A DNA stretch of 25,027 nucleotides from a virus: positions 1 through 25,027 of IMG/VR virus record IMGVR_UViG_3300032820_000104, one strand, 5' to 3'. The position numbers and the translations under genes are program-made. Shown here piece by piece: positions 6,871-12,772 of the stretch; position 1 is the first letter of the stretch; every line of letters starts with the position of its first letter. The notes beneath the pieces are model-generated. The model made no database searches, was not told the origin of the DNA, and was given only the letters and a program-made list of their open reading frames with translations.

Positions 6871-7231
6871 TATCCCAGTGACGCCACTTAAGCGCCCTAC
6901 CCAGATTCCACCTCCTGAGCCACTCACCATAGGTTGGTGGCGTTACCAGTGTCCCTGACTCGCACTGTTCACAGCCTTTACAGGCCTTCTCTTTCCCTTT
7001 CATGTGGGCTCGTTCCCAACCAAACGTCCATTCTCGTGCGCTTCCTGCCTCATAGGGGTTGGCCCAGCGTTTGAGCCCCTTTTGATATGCCACTCCTCCC
7101 TGCTTGGCATGCTGAGCAATGTTTGAACCATTCTTTCTTCCCTCCTTGTCTCCGTCCCTGGTTCTTGAGACGATGTAGTCACGCCTCTTGTACCCGCCCC
7201 CGGTTAGTGTGGGCGTTGGTTTCCAGACCAT
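6863..7231 (-). CDS. Rmf-like (ribosome modulation factor-like) protein with CxxCxxC, 122 aa
   Basis: The middle of this protein matches the spacing of ribosome modulation factor, the small protein that promotes 100S ribosome dimers in Gammaproteobacteria. It has AYQKG at 48-52, then NPY at 58-60, then W68 and GW at 71-72, comparable to Rmf's GYQAG...CPY...W.GGW. It is longer than Rmf (about 55 aa), with a basic Gly/Arg-rich N-terminal tail and a CKGCEQC cluster at 84-90 that may bind zinc. The start has GGGAGGTAAGC just upstream and lies 2 nt after the previous stop. A role in modifying host translation is possible. The homology is judged by eye, so confidence is moderate. Confidence 0.55.
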   Translation of the reverse strand: MVWKPTPTLTGGGYKRRDYIVSRTRDGDKEGRKNGSNIAQHAKQGGVAYQKGLKRWANPYEAGSAREWTFGWERAHMKGKEKACKGCEQCESGTLVTPPTYGEWLRRWNLGRALKWRHWDMA

Positions 7232-7233
7232 GC

Positions 7234-7485
7234 TTACCTCCCGATTGTGTGTGGTACTCGGTTTGATCTTCCGCTGATCTCCCTGTCCTTGGAGCGGATG
7301 TTCCGTGCCTTGTCGAGTGTCTCCTCGATAGCTTGGCAGTCCCTGCAGGGTATCTCCCCATGCTTGGCCTCTTGCTGCTTTTGGAGCCTCCGTATCTCCC
7401 AGAACTTCTGCTCATCCTCGATGTTGGAGTTCGTCAGATGTACTCGTTGGTAGTGGCCTAGTAGGGCCAGCCATGTGGCGCTCAT
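7234..7485 (-). CDS. Hypothetical protein, 83 aa
   Basis: No function recognised. The start at 7483-7485 is chosen because ATGA overlaps the previous stop and GGAGGAGTTT precedes it. The product begins MSATWLALLGHYQRVHLTNS and then forms charged helices (EDEQKFWEIRRLQKQQEAK). A CRDC pair sits at about residues 47-50, and the C-terminus is basic. It lies between an RHH-like protein and the Rmf-like protein and is probably co-translated with both. Confidence 0.6.
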   Translation of the reverse strand: MSATWLALLGHYQRVHLTNSNIEDEQKFWEIRRLQKQQEAKHGEIPCRDCQAIEETLDKARNIRSKDREISGRSNRVPHTIGR

Positions 7486-7745
7486 AAACTCCTCCATTGA
7501 GGCACGTCACCTACAAACGGCCTGACCACCCGTTGCCCCTCGCTGCCTGGCTCCTGCTTCTCCGAAAGTCTTACGTCGGACTCAGTATCCTTCGCCCAGT
7601 TCACGGTAAGTATCCTGACGACCTCTGTCTTGGTGCGTCTGTTGTGGAGTGGTGTCACACGGTTTCTCTCTTCCATGGCTGTCTCTATCAGCTTCATCTC
7701 ATCTGGTGTGAAGGTGACGGAGACACTGGTATTCTTCTTTGGCAT
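7482..7745 (-). CDS. Ribbon-helix-helix-like regulator, 87 aa
   Basis: The N-terminus (TSVSVTFTPDEMKLIETAME) followed by RRTKTEVVRILTVNWA reads as one strand and two helices, the layout of Arc/MetJ/CopG-type ribbon-helix-helix DNA-binding proteins. The C-terminal third is polar and probably disordered. The start at 7743-7745 has GGAGGATACCAAC upstream. It is the first gene after a strong terminator whose U-tract almost touches this ribosome site, so it needs readthrough or antitermination to be expressed. It may regulate the phage's own promoters (inference). Confidence 0.55.
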   Translation of the reverse strand: MPKKNTSVSVTFTPDEMKLIETAMEERNRVTPLHNRRTKTEVVRILTVNWAKDTESDVRLSEKQEPGSEGQRVVRPFVGDVPQWRSL

Positions 7746-7761
7746 GTTGGTATCCTCCCTC

Positions 7762-7794
7762 AAAAAAAGGGGACACACCACAGGGTGTGCCCCC
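7762..7794 (-). terminator. Rho-independent terminator (leftward)
   Basis: On the minus strand a GC-rich stem pairs 7784-7794 with 7769-7779, eleven pairs including one G-U, with a 4-nt loop. Seven U follow at 7768-7762. It lies 10 nt after the stop of the 121-aa gene and ends the operon starting near 8731. On the plus strand the A-run precedes the stem, so it acts only leftward. Confidence 0.85.
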
Positions 7795-7804
7795 GGTTTA
7801 ACGC

Positions 7805-8170
7805 TTAGAAGATGCCTTCACTCATCTTCACTACTTTGACGCATGTTGGGTCAAAGCCAGCATCCTTGACCTTCCTCTCGATGTGGTCGACGAGTTCCAG
7901 GAGCCTGTCTTTGTAGGTGTCCCCTGAGACGGTGGCCTCCTCAATGTATACCTTGTTATAGGAGAAGCCCTTCACCTGAGCCTTCGCTGATGAGGTATGT
8001 GTGGCAGCCGTTGCAACATGGACCACGATGCTCTGGAACGTCTGCGTGAAGGCAGCTGAGTGGAACCGCTGCTTGAATACGGCTTGTTGCTCATCGTACT
8101 TTTCAGACTCAACTTGCATTAGGTCCTCCAGTGATGGTCCCTCTTCTAGCTGTTCTTCTCTCATCGTCAT
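7805..8170 (-). CDS. Hypothetical protein, 121 aa
   Basis: Function unknown. After an acidic helical N-terminus (EEQLEEGPSLEDLMQVESEK) comes a mixed region (TQTFQSIVVHVATAATHTSS) and a C-terminal helix with DRLLELVDHIERKVKDAG, ending KVVKMSEGIF. The start at 8168-8170 follows AAGGGAGGGACAC at ideal spacing; upstream in-frame codons are less likely. It is the last gene before the terminator at 7762-7794. Confidence 0.65.
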   Translation of the reverse strand: MTMREEQLEEGPSLEDLMQVESEKYDEQQAVFKQRFHSAAFTQTFQSIVVHVATAATHTSSAKAQVKGFSYNKVYIEEATVSGDTYKDRLLELVDHIERKVKDAGFDPTCVKVVKMSEGIF

Positions 8171-8297
8171 GTGTCCCTCCCTTGGATTCGTTTCTGAGAT
8201 TGGCATTGTTCTCCCTCTTTATCCTGGCTCTCTCCTCAGCAGCCTCCCTTCGTTCTGTCCTTCGTGTTGGTGAGTTGTTTACTCGTCTCCTTCCCAT
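8109..8297 (-). CDS. Small Arg-rich protein, 62 aa
   Basis: The ATG at 8295-8297 has AAGGGAGGACAC upstream, almost the same cassette as at the next gene's start. The product is very basic (MGRRRVNNSPTRRTERREAA) and likely unstructured or nucleic-acid binding. Its last part overlaps the 121-aa gene by 62 nt, which is long compared with other overlaps here and lowers confidence that the full length is correct. The ribosome site is the main support. Confidence 0.45.
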   Translation of the reverse strand: MGRRRVNNSPTRRTERREAAEERARIKRENNANLRNESKGGTHDDERRTARRGTITGGPNAS

Positions 8298-8311
8298 GTG
8301 TCCTCCCTTGG

Positions 8312-8431
8312 CTATAATACATACAGCATCACGGCTAGCATGTAGATGAATGCCCCCACAATCACTGCCATTAGCGTGTCAGCCTCCCGGTAGGTCCACG
8401 TCTCCGAGCGGCGGATACGACGCTTATTCAT
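8312..8431 (-). CDS. Small single-pass membrane protein, 39 aa
   Basis: The frame runs from ATG at 8429-8431 to TAG at 8312-8314. It encodes a basic start (MNKRRIRRSETW) and then one transmembrane helix (LMAVIVGAFIYMLAVMLYVL), so the N-terminus is likely cytoplasmic. GGAGGG lies about 11 nt upstream of the ATG, and the start overlaps the end of the previous small membrane gene. It is one of three tiny membrane peptides in this arm; the function is unknown. Confidence 0.5.
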   Translation of the reverse strand: MNKRRIRRSETWTYREADTLMAVIVGAFIYMLAVMLYVL

Positions 8432-8609
8432 GAGATATGCCCTCCTCCCTGAGGAGAGGTGTCCAGTCTACGAAGGCACATCGACGGGATTGCCGTCCAG
8501 TGGCATAGTAGATGCGAGTACCCTCTGATACATACAGGCTCATGGTAGGTGGCTTGAACAGCCACATACCATAGAGCACTGCTGCTCCAACGATGGCTAG
8601 GTAAATCAT
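8424..8609 (-). CDS. Small membrane-anchored protein, 61 aa
   Basis: The N-terminus is a single hydrophobic helix (MIYLAIVGAAVLYGMWLF), followed by a polar domain of about 40 residues (SLYVSEGTRIYYATGRQSRR) that would lie outside or inside the membrane depending on topology. The ATG at 8607-8609 overlaps the upstream stop as ATGA. It could instead be a short signal-anchor protein. No family is recognised. Confidence 0.6.
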   Translation of the reverse strand: MIYLAIVGAAVLYGMWLFKPPTMSLYVSEGTRIYYATGRQSRRCAFVDWTPLLREEGISHE

Positions 8610-8731
8610 CTTGTCAGCCTCTCCTCCCTCTCTCTTCGCTTCACCATGGTGCAGTTCAGCTTGATGAGCCTCCTCATGTTGGCTATCTCAGCTGGTGTAG
8701 GCTGTTGGTACTGTCTTAGGCTCTTCTTCAT
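8606..8731 (-). CDS. Small basic protein, 41 aa, first gene of its operon
   Basis: The ATG at 8729-8731 follows CAGGGAGGGAGCGC, and the promoter at 8754-8782 lies just before it. The product (MKKSLRQYQQPTPAEIANMR and 21 more residues) is a basic helical peptide ending in KRREREERLTR. The open frame extends to 8998 but would cross the terminator and promoter, so the short form is preferred. Function unknown. Confidence 0.6.
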   Translation of the reverse strand: MKKSLRQYQQPTPAEIANMRRLIKLNCTMVKRREREERLTR

Positions 8732-8753
8732 GCGCTCCCTCCCTGCGAATAGG

Positions 8754-8782
8754 ACCATACCGTTCTTTCCACGCCATCTCAA
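8754..8782 (-). promoter_or_regulatory. Sigma70-like promoter for the leftward small-gene operon
   Basis: On the minus strand, TTGAGA (8777-8782; five of six consensus bases) and TATGGT (8754-8759; four of six) are separated by the optimal 17 nt. The start would fall near 8747, leaving a short leader with the GGGAGGG ribosome site before the ATG at 8731. It lies just downstream of a terminator, as expected for a new transcription unit. Confidence 0.6.
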
Positions 8783-8816
8783 CCCAATACGCTCTGTGTT
8801 GGGCTGGGAAAGAGCG

Positions 8817-8860
8817 AAAAAAAGGGGGAACCCCCTAGGGGCTGGATAGCCCCTAGAGGG
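8817..8860 (-). terminator. Terminator-like hairpin after the 235-aa gene
   Basis: Bases 8831-8843 pair with 8848-8860 (13 pairs on the minus strand, one of them G-U) around a 4-nt loop. On the minus strand the stem is followed by TTCCCCC and seven U. The C-run can pair with the same G-run as the stem base, so two folds compete. On the plus strand the stem is followed by a weaker T-rich tail (TCGTTTTC). Confidence 0.65.
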
Positions 8861-8876
8861 TCGTTTTCTCCCTACC

Positions 8877-9584
8877 CTAGAGCTTGATGATCGACCGACC
8901 GGGTCGGCTCTGAGTTTTGGGTGTGAAGCCTCCAGCGGAGGGACGTCCAAGTTGGACAATCTGGCGAGCGATATCGCCCTTGAACGCGTCCCTGGCACTC
9001 CGCAGTTTGATGGTGCAAGTCATGTCAGACTCGTCACCAGCCTCTGCAGCGAGTACTCTGAAGGCTTCAATCGGGTCTGCGATGATTGACTCCCAGGTGA
9101 TTCGACCACCTAGGGTGGCAACATCGTCCATGGACAGGTCACCATAATGCCCCAGAATAGCTTCGGCAAGTCTGGTGATGTAGCCCTTACCCGATTGTTT
9201 CAGCTCCCCAGCGACTGTAATCTCTCCGTCGAGCGCCTTGGCGTATTGAAGCCAGTACACTTCAGGGACGGCTGAAGACTTCACAGGGTCCTGACCGAAG
9301 CTGATCTCAGTCCCGAGATTCCAGCTGATGGTGGAGGTGCGAAGGGGATTGAAAGTGCAAAGTCCCCATCCGCCTTCCCGCTTGGACTTCGGAGAGAGCT
9401 TAGTCGCGCTCTCATGGAGGTCCCGAGCGCTAGTCAGCAACTGCACTGGGGTCAGCTGTTTGGAGCTGGCATACTGCACGATGCCATCTGCCACACTCTG
9501 AGCTGGCCTCCCAATGTAATCACCAAAGGTGGGAGCGTTCGGATTACGGACCATCGAAGTCAGGTCGAGATGTGTATTAGGCAC
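8877..9584 (-). CDS. Hypothetical protein, 235 aa, single-gene unit
   Basis: The function is unknown. The start is GTG at 9582-9584 with GGAGAGTAT just upstream. The product has a helical N-terminal third (IGRPAQSVADGIVQYASSKQ), a central mixed segment (WGLCTFNPLRTSTISWNLGT) and a helical segment (GYITRLAEAILGHYGD). A basic, Gly/Pro-rich tail (RPSAGGFTPKTQSRPGRS) could be disordered or bind nucleic acid. It stands alone between the divergent promoter region and a terminator, so it is regulated separately from the other leftward genes. That position often belongs to a regulator or an abundant DNA-binding protein, but no HTH is visible. Confidence 0.7.
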   Translation of the reverse strand: MPNTHLDLTSMVRNPNAPTFGDYIGRPAQSVADGIVQYASSKQLTPVQLLTSARDLHESATKLSPKSKREGGWGLCTFNPLRTSTISWNLGTEISFGQDPVKSSAVPEVYWLQYAKALDGEITVAGELKQSGKGYITRLAEAILGHYGDLSMDDVATLGGRITWESIIADPIEAFRVLAAEAGDESDMTCTIKLRSARDAFKGDIARQIVQLGRPSAGGFTPKTQSRPGRSIIKL

Positions 9585-9835
9585 ATACTCTCCAAGAGAT
9601 AAGCACTATATGGGGTAAACCCATTTCTCGGCCTATCTGGTAATACTCCGTTTTCTATCGACCGGGGGGCTGTAAGTCGTTGAGCCCAAAGAACTTAGCA
9701 GAGGGGGGGTCGGGCCGGTTAATGTCCAAGGGGCAAATGCCCCCCGCCCCTCGCGGGGATGACGTCAGCGATTCCTCAGAAAAAAAATTCCGTCAAAATC
9801 TTGACACATTCTCCCCCTCCCTATACCCTCTCCAG
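9585..9835. other. Divergent intergenic control region
   Basis: About 250 nt separate the leftward and rightward arms. It contains the perfect palindrome GGGGCAAATGCCCC near 9731-9744, the hairpin CCCCTCGCGGGG near 9748-9759, the palindrome TGACGTCA near 9762-9769, an eight-A tract near 9780-9787 and the rightward promoter. On the leftward side a TATAGT near 9605-9610 could be a -10, but no good -35 matches it. An open frame continues through from a TTG at 9680, but its composition looks non-coding until about 9836. Confidence 0.5.
9801..9829 (+). promoter_or_regulatory. Rightward (late) promoter with UP-like A-tract
   Basis: TTGACA at 9801-9806 is a perfect -35. TATACC at 9822-9827 (15-nt spacing) or TACCCT at 9824-9829 (17-nt spacing) could be the -10. 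The eight-A run just upstream could act as an UP element. GTCAA/TTGAC (9792-9805) is an inverted repeat covering the -35 and could be an operator. Transcription would start near 9834. Confidence 0.55.
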
Positions 9836-10345
9836 GTGCCCTCCCCTCCTCACCACCCCCCAGGCGTGCCACCGATCTCCTTCCACGCCAGGGCTTTAGG
9901 CACGATAGAGTTTGTCTGCCCCCACTGTTTCCGGTTCCAGCACGTCCTTACCGTCAACTGGCGCAAGCCCCGCTGGCGCTGCACCAACCGGCACTGCAAC
10001 CGGCTGATCAGCTTCGGCATTCACGCGGGCCTGCAGCTGATTCGTCAGCCCCCATGGGGCGCGTTGCTGGTCACGGACTCCGGGGAGGAGGTCACGGTGA
10101 ATTCTCTGGGAGGAGCCCCAGTGGGGAGCGCCCGTGCCATCGGGCAAGTTGTCGGCCCAATGGAGTGGTGGTGCCCGGACTGCGCCACCCGAAATCTGGG
10201 CAAGCCCCTACCGGGGGTGGGGCAGGTGACCTGCACCCGCTGTCGTACCCCGATCTTCGTTTCGTTGGTGTTGCGGCAACCTACGCCGGGAGCCCACGCA
10301 CGGACCCCGGCAGACTGGATCCCTCCGATGGAGTATACCAAATGA
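9836..10345 (+). CDS. Double zinc-ribbon protein, first gene of the late operon (start uncertain)
   Basis: The conserved-looking part begins near residue 24 of this reading, with FVCPHC and CTNRHC forming one zinc site and WWCPDC and CTRC forming a second. Between them is a mixed segment (QPPWGALLVTDSGEEVTVNS). Proteins with paired zinc ribbons are often DNA-binding factors or structural chaperones. The start is the weak point: GTG at 9836 has no ribosome site and lies almost at the predicted transcription start, GTG at 9866 is also possible, and the frame is open back to 9680. The stop overlaps the next gene as ATGA. Function unknown. Confidence 0.6.
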   Translation: MPSPPHHPPGVPPISFHARALGTIEFVCPHCFRFQHVLTVNWRKPRWRCTNRHCNRLISFGIHAGLQLIRQPPWGALLVTDSGEEVTVNSLGGAPVGSARAIGQVVGPMEWWCPDCATRNLGKPLPGVGQVTCTRCRTPIFVSLVLRQPTPGAHARTPADWIPPMEYTK

Positions 10346-10575
10346 CGGCAAAGCGTTGCTCGGCGGTATTCCTGCTTCGACGGGTGCTTCGGGCCCTGGA
10401 GCGGATAGCGACGGCATTGGAATCACTGGATGAGGCGATACGGGAGGGCCTGGATCAGCCTGATCCCCGCCTGACCATGGACCTGGGAGCGGCGGAAGCA
10501 TCGGTCACGGTCATGACGGATCGAGAGTCACGAGAGTATGAAGAAGAAGACGAGCGAGACACCCGGCTCCGGTAA
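10342..10575 (+). CDS. Small helical protein, 77 aa
   Basis: The ATG at 10342-10344 overlaps the previous stop (ATGA). The product has a basic N-terminus (MTAKRCSAVFLLRRVLRALE), a leucine/alanine heptad-like helix (RIATALESLDEAIREGL) and a very acidic tail (REYEEEDERDTR). It could form a small coiled-coil oligomer. The last 38 nt overlap the next gene. I do not recognise it; a small head or packaging protein is possible from position only. Confidence 0.55.
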   Translation: MTAKRCSAVFLLRRVLRALERIATALESLDEAIREGLDQPDPRLTMDLGAAEASVTVMTDRESREYEEEDERDTRLR

Positions 10576-11197
10576 GCCCCGGCGGCTCACGGCCCAACGG
10601 ACAGCGGCGGCAGAGTTCGAGACAGCGGTCGGGGGACGGGACCAGTTGGTCGAAGTGCTGTCCTCACAGGTGCGGGGCACCAAGCAGGACATCTTACTGC
10701 GGTTGTTGTCGGACCCTGGGCGGGCCGGGGACTCCCTGGTGCGGATTTGCCAGGATGCCGGGATGAGTACGACGGAAGTGCTGGGGATGTTCCGGGATGC
10801 TGCCGTGGCGCGCAGTATGGTGCAGGCGCAGAACACCCTGGCCGAGAAGCTCGATGTCGTCGTTAGGGATGTGGCAGAGAAAGCCGCCAATCATGTGGAG
10901 GAGTGTCGGTGTCAGGTGCTGAGTGCTGTGGGGGAACCGGACCCAACCTGCCCAGACTGTGGGGGGCGAGGGCACCTGTTCTTCCGGGGAGACCTGAAAC
11001 ATGCGGAGATGGTGTTCAAGGCCACGGGCCTGACGAAAGAGGGCGGCGGCGTGAACGTAAGTGTGAACCAACAGGTCGGCCTGTCTATGGGGGGAGGGTT
11101 CCTGGATAAATTCGTGCAGGCGACAGATGAGGCAGCGTTTGATGTGGTGGACGTTGACCCGATTGATGCCGAAGAAATTGACCCCGAAGCAGATTGA
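10538..11197 (+). CDS. Putative terminase small subunit-like protein with zinc knuckle, 219 aa
   Basis: It is placed shortly before the large terminase genes. After a basic, disordered N-terminus comes a helical region with repeated turns (LVRICQDAGMSTTEVLGMFR) that could be an HTH, as in small terminases that recognise pac or cos DNA. A CPDCGGRG knuckle (the CxxCxGxG type) lies near residue 138, and the C-terminal part is Gly-rich then acidic. The packaging assignment is inferred from position and the helical pattern. It could instead be an unrelated DNA-binding protein. The ATG has only a weak CGAGAG upstream. Confidence 0.5.
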   Translation: MKKKTSETPGSGKPRRLTAQRTAAAEFETAVGGRDQLVEVLSSQVRGTKQDILLRLLSDPGRAGDSLVRICQDAGMSTTEVLGMFRDAAVARSMVQAQNTLAEKLDVVVRDVAEKAANHVEECRCQVLSAVGEPDPTCPDCGGRGHLFFRGDLKHAEMVFKATGLTKEGGGVNVSVNQQVGLSMGGGFLDKFVQATDEAAFDVVDVDPIDAEEIDPEAD

Positions 11198-11327
11198 ACG
11201 TGTCATTGCGTTGCGTCAGGCGGATGAGCCCGTGACGATAGCGAACCTTTCAGCCCGATTCGGTGTGTCGGAGCGGACGATCTACTATTATCTGGCCCTG
11301 TGGCGGGAAGCGGGGGGAGATGTATAG
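11166..11327 (+). CDS. Small helix-turn-helix protein, 53 aa
   Basis: The protein is almost only an HTH of the resolvase/transposase-like type: LTPKQIERVIALRQAD, then IANLSARFGVSERTIYYYLA, where the Gly-Val-Ser turn precedes the recognition helix. The ATG at 11166-11168 lies inside the end of the 219-aa gene, and the stop overlaps the ATPase start. Its position directly before the terminase suggests it could supply the DNA-recognition function of a small terminase, alone or with the 219-aa protein. An alternative is a local transcription factor. Confidence 0.65.
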   Translation: MPKKLTPKQIERVIALRQADEPVTIANLSARFGVSERTIYYYLALWREAGGDV

Positions 11328-12600
11328 CCCACTGGTCTCAGAGAAACGGCTGGCCAAGATTGTCGATGCGATTCGGGTGGCCGATCCGTCGTTCGACCCG
11401 GTTCCCACGTCACAGGGGGAGGCGGCGAGTCGGACGGCACATTTGGCAACCCTTCGGGGGGAGGGCGGAGCCCTGCTCCGCCCACTGAAGCCGGAAGAGG
11501 AACGGTGGATCCTGAATGAACTGGTGCTCTGCAAGTCGTCCTTCACGTATTGGGCGACTCGATACACGCTGATCAAGACGAAAGAGACGTCGTCAACGAC
11601 GTTATTCCCTCTGTTCGAGAGTCAGGAGATCATTCTTGAACGGATTGGGAAGATTGAGGAGCAGTGTAACAGCCGAGAACGGTTGGATGGCATCTTGGTT
11701 GCCATCCTGAAGGCACGGCAACTGGGCGCTTCGACGCTGAGTGAGGCCATGTTGGCCCATCGGGCGTTCTTGTATGGCAATACGACGGCGCTGATTGCCG
11801 CAGATGTCCCGGCGCAGTCCGCCTACCTCTACAATATGTTGGAACGCATCTACGATAACCTACCGTGGTGGATGCAACCGGAGCAAAAGTATCGGGAGAA
11901 GGAAGCGCAGCTGTATTTCGACCAGACAGACAGCCTGATTCTGGTGGAATCGGGGAAATCGGTGCGGGGTGGGTCCACCTTGGGGCAGGAACGGGGCCAG
12001 ATGGCACGAGGAAAGACCATTCCCCTGGCCCATCTGTCCGAAATCTCCACCTGGGAGAATGCAGGGCAGATTGATGACTCGTTAATGCCTGCCATCCCCC
12101 GACATCCCCGGACATTGGCGATTTTCGAGTCCACCGCACGGGGACGGGGCAATGAATGGCACGATATGTGGTTAGTTGCCTGCCGGGGCATCGGTCGGGT
12201 GGTCCCGATCTTCATTCCCTGGTATGGCGAGTCCCACACATACATTGCCAGGGCTCCAGAGGGCTGGGAACCCAGGGATTTGACCAAAGCGCACGCGGAA
12301 CGGGCGGTGGATGTGTCATCCCGATGGTGCGGGAAGACGATTCGACTGACACGGGAGCAGTTGTTCTGGTGGGAAACGACACGGGAAGAGGCCAAGGAGA
12401 AACGGCGGCTGCACACCTTCCTGGCCGAGTATTGTGCGGACCCAAATGAGGCGTTTCAGAACACAGGACAGTCTGTGTTCCCGTTTGAAGTGCTGCATGA
12501 TGTCCGTCAGCGACTGAAGAAGCCGGTTGGGCTGGTTGAGATCCAGCCGAAGACCTATCTTGCGGGGCTGGATAAGGAAGGATTACGTGAACATGACTAA
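11320..12600 (+). CDS. terL: Terminase large subunit, ATPase part (split gene)
   Basis: This is the motor that drives DNA into the procapsid. Motifs are KARQLGASTL at 131-140 (the terminase-style Walker A with Arg before Gln), HLSEIS near 239-243 (Walker B region with catalytic Glu241) and ESTARGRGNEW at 270-280 (coupling motif III). A C-terminal EYCADPNEAFQ...VFPFE normally sits just before the nuclease domain. The protein is 426 aa and stops there; the RNase H-fold nuclease is in a separate gene at 12765. The ATG at 11320-11322 overlaps the HTH gene's stop. A longer reading from 11263 would overlap that gene completely. The two halves may work together without covalent linkage. Confidence 0.9.
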   Translation: MYSPLVSEKRLAKIVDAIRVADPSFDPVPTSQGEAASRTAHLATLRGEGGALLRPLKPEEERWILNELVLCKSSFTYWATRYTLIKTKETSSTTLFPLFESQEIILERIGKIEEQCNSRERLDGILVAILKARQLGASTLSEAMLAHRAFLYGNTTALIAADVPAQSAYLYNMLERIYDNLPWWMQPEQKYREKEAQLYFDQTDSLILVESGKSVRGGSTLGQERGQMARGKTIPLAHLSEISTWENAGQIDDSLMPAIPRHPRTLAIFESTARGRGNEWHDMWLVACRGIGRVVPIFIPWYGESHTYIARAPEGWEPRDLTKAHAERAVDVSSRWCGKTIRLTREQLFWWETTREEAKEKRRLHTFLAEYCADPNEAFQNTGQSVFPFEVLHDVRQRLKKPVGLVEIQPKTYLAGLDKEGLREHD

Positions 12601-12772
12601 ACCAATGTCGTTACCAGAGCGAGAGAAGATCCCCTGCCCTGTCTGTGAGGGGGAAGGGGAAGAGGTCATGGAGATGCAGGGGCATGAGGTCGTAATGGGC
12701 TGTGAGGCGTGTCGTGGCACTGGGGAGAAGGTGGCCCTGGTAAGTGATGATCTCCCGAAGATCAATGCGTAA
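12593..12772 (+). CDS. Small DnaJ-type zinc-finger protein between the two terminase halves, 59 aa
   Basis: The product has two complete CxxCxGxG knuckles, CPVCEGEG at 15-22 and CEACRGTG at 37-44, which is the DnaJ zinc-finger motif. It is short and lies exactly at the split of the large terminase. The ATG at 12593 overlaps the last 8 nt of the ATPase gene, and its stop overlaps the first codons of the nuclease gene. It could bridge or chaperone the two halves, or bind DNA; alternatively it is just an inserted morphogenesis gene. The frame is +1 relative to the ATPase gene. Confidence 0.7.
   Translation: MTKPMSLPEREKIPCPVCEGEGEEVMEMQGHEVVMGCEACRGTGEKVALVSDDLPKINA

Noticed and set aside
10054-10341. 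Upstream extension of the 77-aa gene at 10342
   Set aside because: It lies over the zinc-ribbon gene in another frame, and the ATGA overlap at 10342 is the better start.
11850-12416. Minus-strand ORF opposite the terminase ATPase (188 aa)
   Set aside because: It is antisense to a gene with conserved terminase motifs and has no ribosome site.
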